DNA of 25,613 nt from a virus. Below are positions 22,376 to 25,613 of the stretch, in pieces; positions within the stretch are counted from its first letter, which is position 1, and each line of letters begins with the position of its first letter. The notes below the pieces were generated by a model that was not told the origin of the DNA, did not search any database, and saw nothing but the letters and a program-made list of their open reading frames with translations. The stretch lies in IMG/VR virus record IMGVR_UViG_3300047476_000762, positions 1-25,613 of that record. One strand, 5' to 3'. The position numbers were made by a program, and so were the translations under genes.

Positions 22376-24673
22376 ATGGCACTAACTAGACCACGTTATA
22401 GCAACATTGTTGATACAGACTACAAGGCCAGCTGTAGAGTAGTAACAACTACCAATATCACACTATCCGGTGGTTCTCCAAGCACCTACGATGGTGTAAG
22501 CCTACTGGTTGGAGATAGAATACTGGTAGCAGGACAAGCCACTGGTAGTCAAAACGGAATCTACATTGTTCAAACAGTGGGCACAGGCAGCAATGGAACC
22601 TGGGCACGAAGTTTTGATGCCAACAACGGCGAACGATTAACCGCGGGATTACAAACCAATATTTCAGAAGGCACCTATGCCGGGAAAAACTGGCGTTTAA
22701 CCACTCCAGATCCGATCACAGTAGGAAGTACCAATTTAACTTTTGTAGAATCTGCAACAGTCGCAGCAGGTATCAATCGTAATATTCAGTTTAACAACTC
22801 TAACGAAATTGCCGGCGCTGACGCTCTAAACTATTTTAGTGCCAATACTTCTTTGATTGCAGCAGGTAATATTTTTGCCACAACCATCTATACCAATCAG
22901 TTAAAATGGGAAGCAAACAATCAACCTGTGACCTTGACTGGTAATGTTAATCCTACCATATATGTGAGTAACACAGCAGTCTCAACTGCTATGACCAAAG
23001 TTGATACTTTGCCTGCCGCTGGTAACACCTATATACGATGGAATATTGTTGCCAAAGATCAAGTGAACAACAGATACCGATTTGTTACTGTTGAATCTGT
23101 AAACGACACAGCAAATGTCTACTATAATGAATATAGTAGTGTTAAATCAAACAGCATGTTTGAGGTTGCAGAATTTACCAGCAATATTACCAGCGGTAAT
23201 ATCAACTTATGGGCCACAGGTGATAGTGCCACTGTGTATGTTAATTTTCAACGTACCATGTTGGGTGCCTACGCACCAACCGGATACATAAACAACTTTG
23301 GCCCCATTGGGCCTGCAGGCAGCATAGCCGAAACCAGCAGTAACATTGTTACCACTGCTACCAGTGCAGCAACCAGCACCACCACAGGAGCATTACAGGT
23401 AGCAGGAGGTGCTGGTATTGCAGGCAATATCTATGTTGGTGAGAATGCAGTTGTTGGTACAGACTTAACTGTTCTAGGTAATCTTAGTGTATTAGGAGAA
23501 GTTACTACTTTTAACACTGCTACCCTTACAGTTGAAGATTTAAGCATTTCATTAGCAAACGGTGCAGCCACTTCTGGTGCTGCTAACGGTGCCGGCATTA
23601 GTGTAAGTGGACCAGCAGGTGCTCAAATCAGCTATTTCAGTTCCAGCGACGCCTGGAATTTAAACAAAAACACCAGAGTCACAGCATTGTACACAGGCAG
23701 CGGTATTTTTTGGACCGGTAACAGTGCAGTGGTTAGAACTGGTATTCAGTATACTACTAGTGTCACTGCACCTACAGGTGCCAACTACGGGGACAAATGG
23801 TACGACACCACTACAGACATATTGTATGAATGGCAAACCAGCGATGGAGTAAATGGCTTCTGGGTAGATGTAGGCAGTTTGGCCATCACAACCAATTCAA
23901 ACACATTGACTGCCAATACTATTATTTCTACTGGTAATGTGGTGTTAGGTGGCAATCTTCTGCTCACTAACGGTTACGCAAATATCACTTATACACCAAG
24001 TACAACAGTTGGCGCAGGAATACGATTATTTGCAGCCAATACTCAAGGCGGTACAGGTTACGCTGATTTTTTACAAGTAACTAATGTTTCCGGCGGAGCC
24101 ACTAACCCAAACAAATCATTCCGCCTGAACAGCACCGGTTTCTTAGAAATCGTCAACAGTGCATACACAGCAACTTTACTCAGTTTAAGTGATGTTGGAG
24201 TATTGAGTGCAAATAGTGGGATTCAAGTTAACGGCAAACAAGCAGTGAATGGGCCTGCGTTTAGAGCATATCCTTCAGGGTCACAAACAATCACCAGTGG
24301 TAGCTTACAAAAGGTTACTTTTGGTTCAGAATCATTTGACACAGATGGGTGCTTTGCATCCAGTCGTTTCACACCCACAGTGGAAGGGTATTACCAGCTG
24401 AATGCAACGGTTCGTTTAGATGGTGCCAACGGCACTGGTGAGTGCATGATTGTGTTGTACAAGAATGGATCAGAGTATGCTCGTGGCTGGAACAGTTCAG
24501 GCACACAGTTTGCTGCCAGTTTCTGGAGCATGACAGTAACGGATATTGCCTATGCTAACGGCACTAGTGATTATTTTGAAATTTACATTCAACAGACCAG
24601 CGGTGTCAGTCTGACCACAACAGCCTTTCAAAACATCTCATATTTCAGTGGTTGCATGATTAGAGGCGCATAA
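22376..24673 (+). CDS. Tail fibre with C1q-like C-terminal head (765 residues)
   Basis: Residues about 12-128 form a module common in phage tail proteins: YKASCRVVTTTNITLSGG...DGVSLLVGDRILVAGQATGSQNGIYIV...WRLTTPDPITVGSTNLTFVE. A short collagen-like GPIGPAG lies at 309-315. A TGALQVAGGAGIAGN joint starts at 337, and the DLTVLGNLSVLGEVTTFN...LTVEDLSISLANG module spans about 363-433. APTGANYGDKWYDTTTDILYEW lies at about 465-487. Residues about 626-765 (GPAFRAYPSGSQTI...VTFGSESFDTDGCF...GYYQLNATVRL...IVLYKNGSEYARGW...YFEIYIQQTSG) match the C1q/TNF-like jelly-roll pattern, which forms trimeric heads. This suggests a trimeric receptor-binding fibre. A weak GAG before the ATG is the only ribosome site. 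It is co-directional with the 69-residue gene, with a 9-base gap. Confidence 0.75.
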   Translation: MALTRPRYSNIVDTDYKASCRVVTTTNITLSGGSPSTYDGVSLLVGDRILVAGQATGSQNGIYIVQTVGTGSNGTWARSFDANNGERLTAGLQTNISEGTYAGKNWRLTTPDPITVGSTNLTFVESATVAAGINRNIQFNNSNEIAGADALNYFSANTSLIAAGNIFATTIYTNQLKWEANNQPVTLTGNVNPTIYVSNTAVSTAMTKVDTLPAAGNTYIRWNIVAKDQVNNRYRFVTVESVNDTANVYYNEYSSVKSNSMFEVAEFTSNITSGNINLWATGDSATVYVNFQRTMLGAYAPTGYINNFGPIGPAGSIAETSSNIVTTATSAATSTTTGALQVAGGAGIAGNIYVGENAVVGTDLTVLGNLSVLGEVTTFNTATLTVEDLSISLANGAATSGAANGAGISVSGPAGAQISYFSSSDAWNLNKNTRVTALYTGSGIFWTGNSAVVRTGIQYTTSVTAPTGANYGDKWYDTTTDILYEWQTSDGVNGFWVDVGSLAITTNSNTLTANTIISTGNVVLGGNLLLTNGYANITYTPSTTVGAGIRLFAANTQGGTGYADFLQVTNVSGGATNPNKSFRLNSTGFLEIVNSAYTATLLSLSDVGVLSANSGIQVNGKQAVNGPAFRAYPSGSQTITSGSLQKVTFGSESFDTDGCFASSRFTPTVEGYYQLNATVRLDGANGTGECMIVLYKNGSEYARGWNSSGTQFAASFWSMTVTDIAYANGTSDYFEIYIQQTSGVSLTTTAFQNISYFSGCMIRGA

Positions 24674-24682
24674 GGAACAATA

Positions 24683-24892
24683 ATGTCATTTCCAACTTCA
24701 CCAACTAACGGGCAACAGGCCACAGTAAACGGAATTACTTATGTGTATGTAAGTACCAAGAATGCTTGGAACAGACAAACAGGTTCGTTCTCAGTAATTG
24801 GAGACATTACACTGGCTAACGTTTCTTATCAGGCAAACTCGGCTATTCCAAAAAGTTACAGTGATGTTTTAAGTGTGACATTTGGGTTATAG
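24683..24892 (+). CDS. 69-residue fibre-associated protein with PKSY ending
   Basis: The N-terminal part FPTSPTNGQQATVNGITYVYVSTKNAWNRQTGS is a module found in many aquatic phage fibre genes; it resembles the GDxWYDTTTDxLYEW unit inside the preceding fibre. The last 21 residues (YQANSAIPKSYSDVLSVTFGL) align without gaps to the end of the 61-residue protein at 15905. An AAGGA site overlaps the previous stop, so translation is probably coupled to the C1q-like fibre. It may be a small partner of that fibre; this is inferred from location only. Confidence 0.65.
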   Translation: MSFPTSPTNGQQATVNGITYVYVSTKNAWNRQTGSFSVIGDITLANVSYQANSAIPKSYSDVLSVTFGL

Positions 24893-24901
24893 GAAAATAA
24901 A

Positions 24902-25613
24902 ATGCAAAAATTAAAAAAACTTTACAGAGCAGAATATAACGGAGAAACCATGACCACTGCTTCTACTTGGAGCGGAAGTCGCTGGGAGTATACACAAGAG
25001 TTTATTCCTAACGCTATCAGCAATCAACATATTTCTCGTAGAGCTGTGATAATTGGTAACGGTAACAGTAGAAAAAACTATGAGTTAAATTTACTGAAAA
25101 ATCATAGAGCTGGTATACTAGGTGCCCTAGCAGTACAAACTTATGGATGTAATGCACTATATAGAGATTTTGCTCCTACGTTTCTTGTAAGCACCGGGAC
25201 AAATATTAGTGAAGAAATAGCAGATAGCAATTACTGCGAAGACAACATTGTGTATGCAAATGCAGAAGTTGTAGCTGCACACCCACAAAAATTTTACCTG
25301 GTGCCACAAGACATACATTATGATGCTGGTGCACTGGCAGTATACTTGGCCTGTTTTGATGGACACAAGCAGATTTATCTTCTGGGGTTTGACAACTGGA
25401 CCGGTAACGGCGATAACAGTAACATGTATGTTGATACTAATTCATATGGCTCTAGAAATCAAGAACCAGCACACAATCTTTGGACAACCACGTTAAAACA
25501 TGTTATGGAAGCCTATGATGAAGTTCAGTTCACTAGAGTCATGCCCACATCAGGTTGGTGGTGTCCTGATGCTTGGAAAAACTGTTTGAATTTTAGACAA
25601 ATTACTTACAAGG
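24902..25613 (+). CDS. Putative Rossmann-like sugar-modifying protein (3' end off the window)
   Basis: A frame starting at the ATG at 24902 stays open for 237 codons to the window edge, with AGGA at 24891-24894 before it. Unlike its neighbours it is not Thr/Asn/Gly-repeat sequence. After a 45-residue N-terminus comes RRAVIIGNGNSRKNYEL (about 46-62), a strand followed by a Gly-rich turn. Then come TYGCNALYRDFAPTFLVS (80-97), FYLVPQDIHYDAG, and LACFDGHKQIYLLGFDNW (149-166). The IGNGxS, GCNALYRDF and IYLLGFD trio resembles a phage protein family I associate loosely with DUF115/Maf-type glycosyltransferase-like folds. It could modify virion or host surface sugars next to the fibre genes. The function is weakly supported; the gene is firm. 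Confidence 0.45.
   Translation, partial: MQKLKKLYRAEYNGETMTTASTWSGSRWEYTQEFIPNAISNQHISRRAVIIGNGNSRKNYELNLLKNHRAGILGALAVQTYGCNALYRDFAPTFLVSTGTNISEEIADSNYCEDNIVYANAEVVAAHPQKFYLVPQDIHYDAGALAVYLACFDGHKQIYLLGFDNWTGNGDNSNMYVDTNSYGSRNQEPAHNLWTTTLKHVMEAYDEVQFTRVMPTSGWWCPDAWKNCLNFRQITYK

Overview
This window looks like the head-assembly and tail-fibre/virion part of a distant T4-like myophage genome. All confident genes lie on the + strand and are tightly packed, with no bacterial housekeeping gene, integrase or transposase. The family is set by an ordered T4-type block: portal (gp20), a small prohead-core protein (gp67 position), an acidic core protein (gp68 position), prohead protease (gp21), scaffold (gp22) and major capsid protein (gp23). 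The capsid protein has only 397 residues against 521 in T4. Together with the fibre modules, which I recognise from aquatic T4-like phages (cyanophage, pelagiphage and freshwater metagenome types), this suggests a 'far-T4' phage of an aquatic bacterium. The host cannot be named from this sequence.

Layout: (1) 3-1154 is the 3' end of a large virion protein, probably a tape measure, open at the left edge. (2) 1184-7131 is the head module, closed by a strong terminator after gp23. (3) 7132-7381 is a 250-base non-coding stretch with a forward terminator, a second hairpin oriented as a reverse-strand terminator, a third hairpin, a late-promoter-like box and a foldable leader. (4) 7382-16090 is a run of virion or fibre proteins of 61 to 1431 residues built from a shared set of modules. 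(5) 16120-22290 encodes a 2056-residue structural protein whose conserved backbone appears to be interrupted by about 700 residues of 14 Asp-box/propeller-like repeats. (6) 22376-24892 holds a 765-residue fibre with a C1q-like C-terminal head and a 69-residue companion. (7) 24902 to the right edge is a truncated non-fibre gene with an IGNGNSR motif, possibly a sugar-modifying enzyme.

Expression: ten intergenic or junction sites carry a TAAATA core in T4 late-promoter form (two are exact TATAAATA), and three U-tailed hairpins split the region into transcription units. The head genes would build and mature the capsid: scaffold gp22 and the core proteins assemble on the portal, gp21 cleaves them, and gp23 forms the shell. 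The later genes would supply fibres and other surface proteins for host recognition. I see no defence system, CRISPR array or tRNA. The most unusual items are the repeat insertion in the 2056-residue protein, the shuffled fibre modules, the reverse-facing terminator and leader after gp23, and a possible leaderless gp67-like gene.
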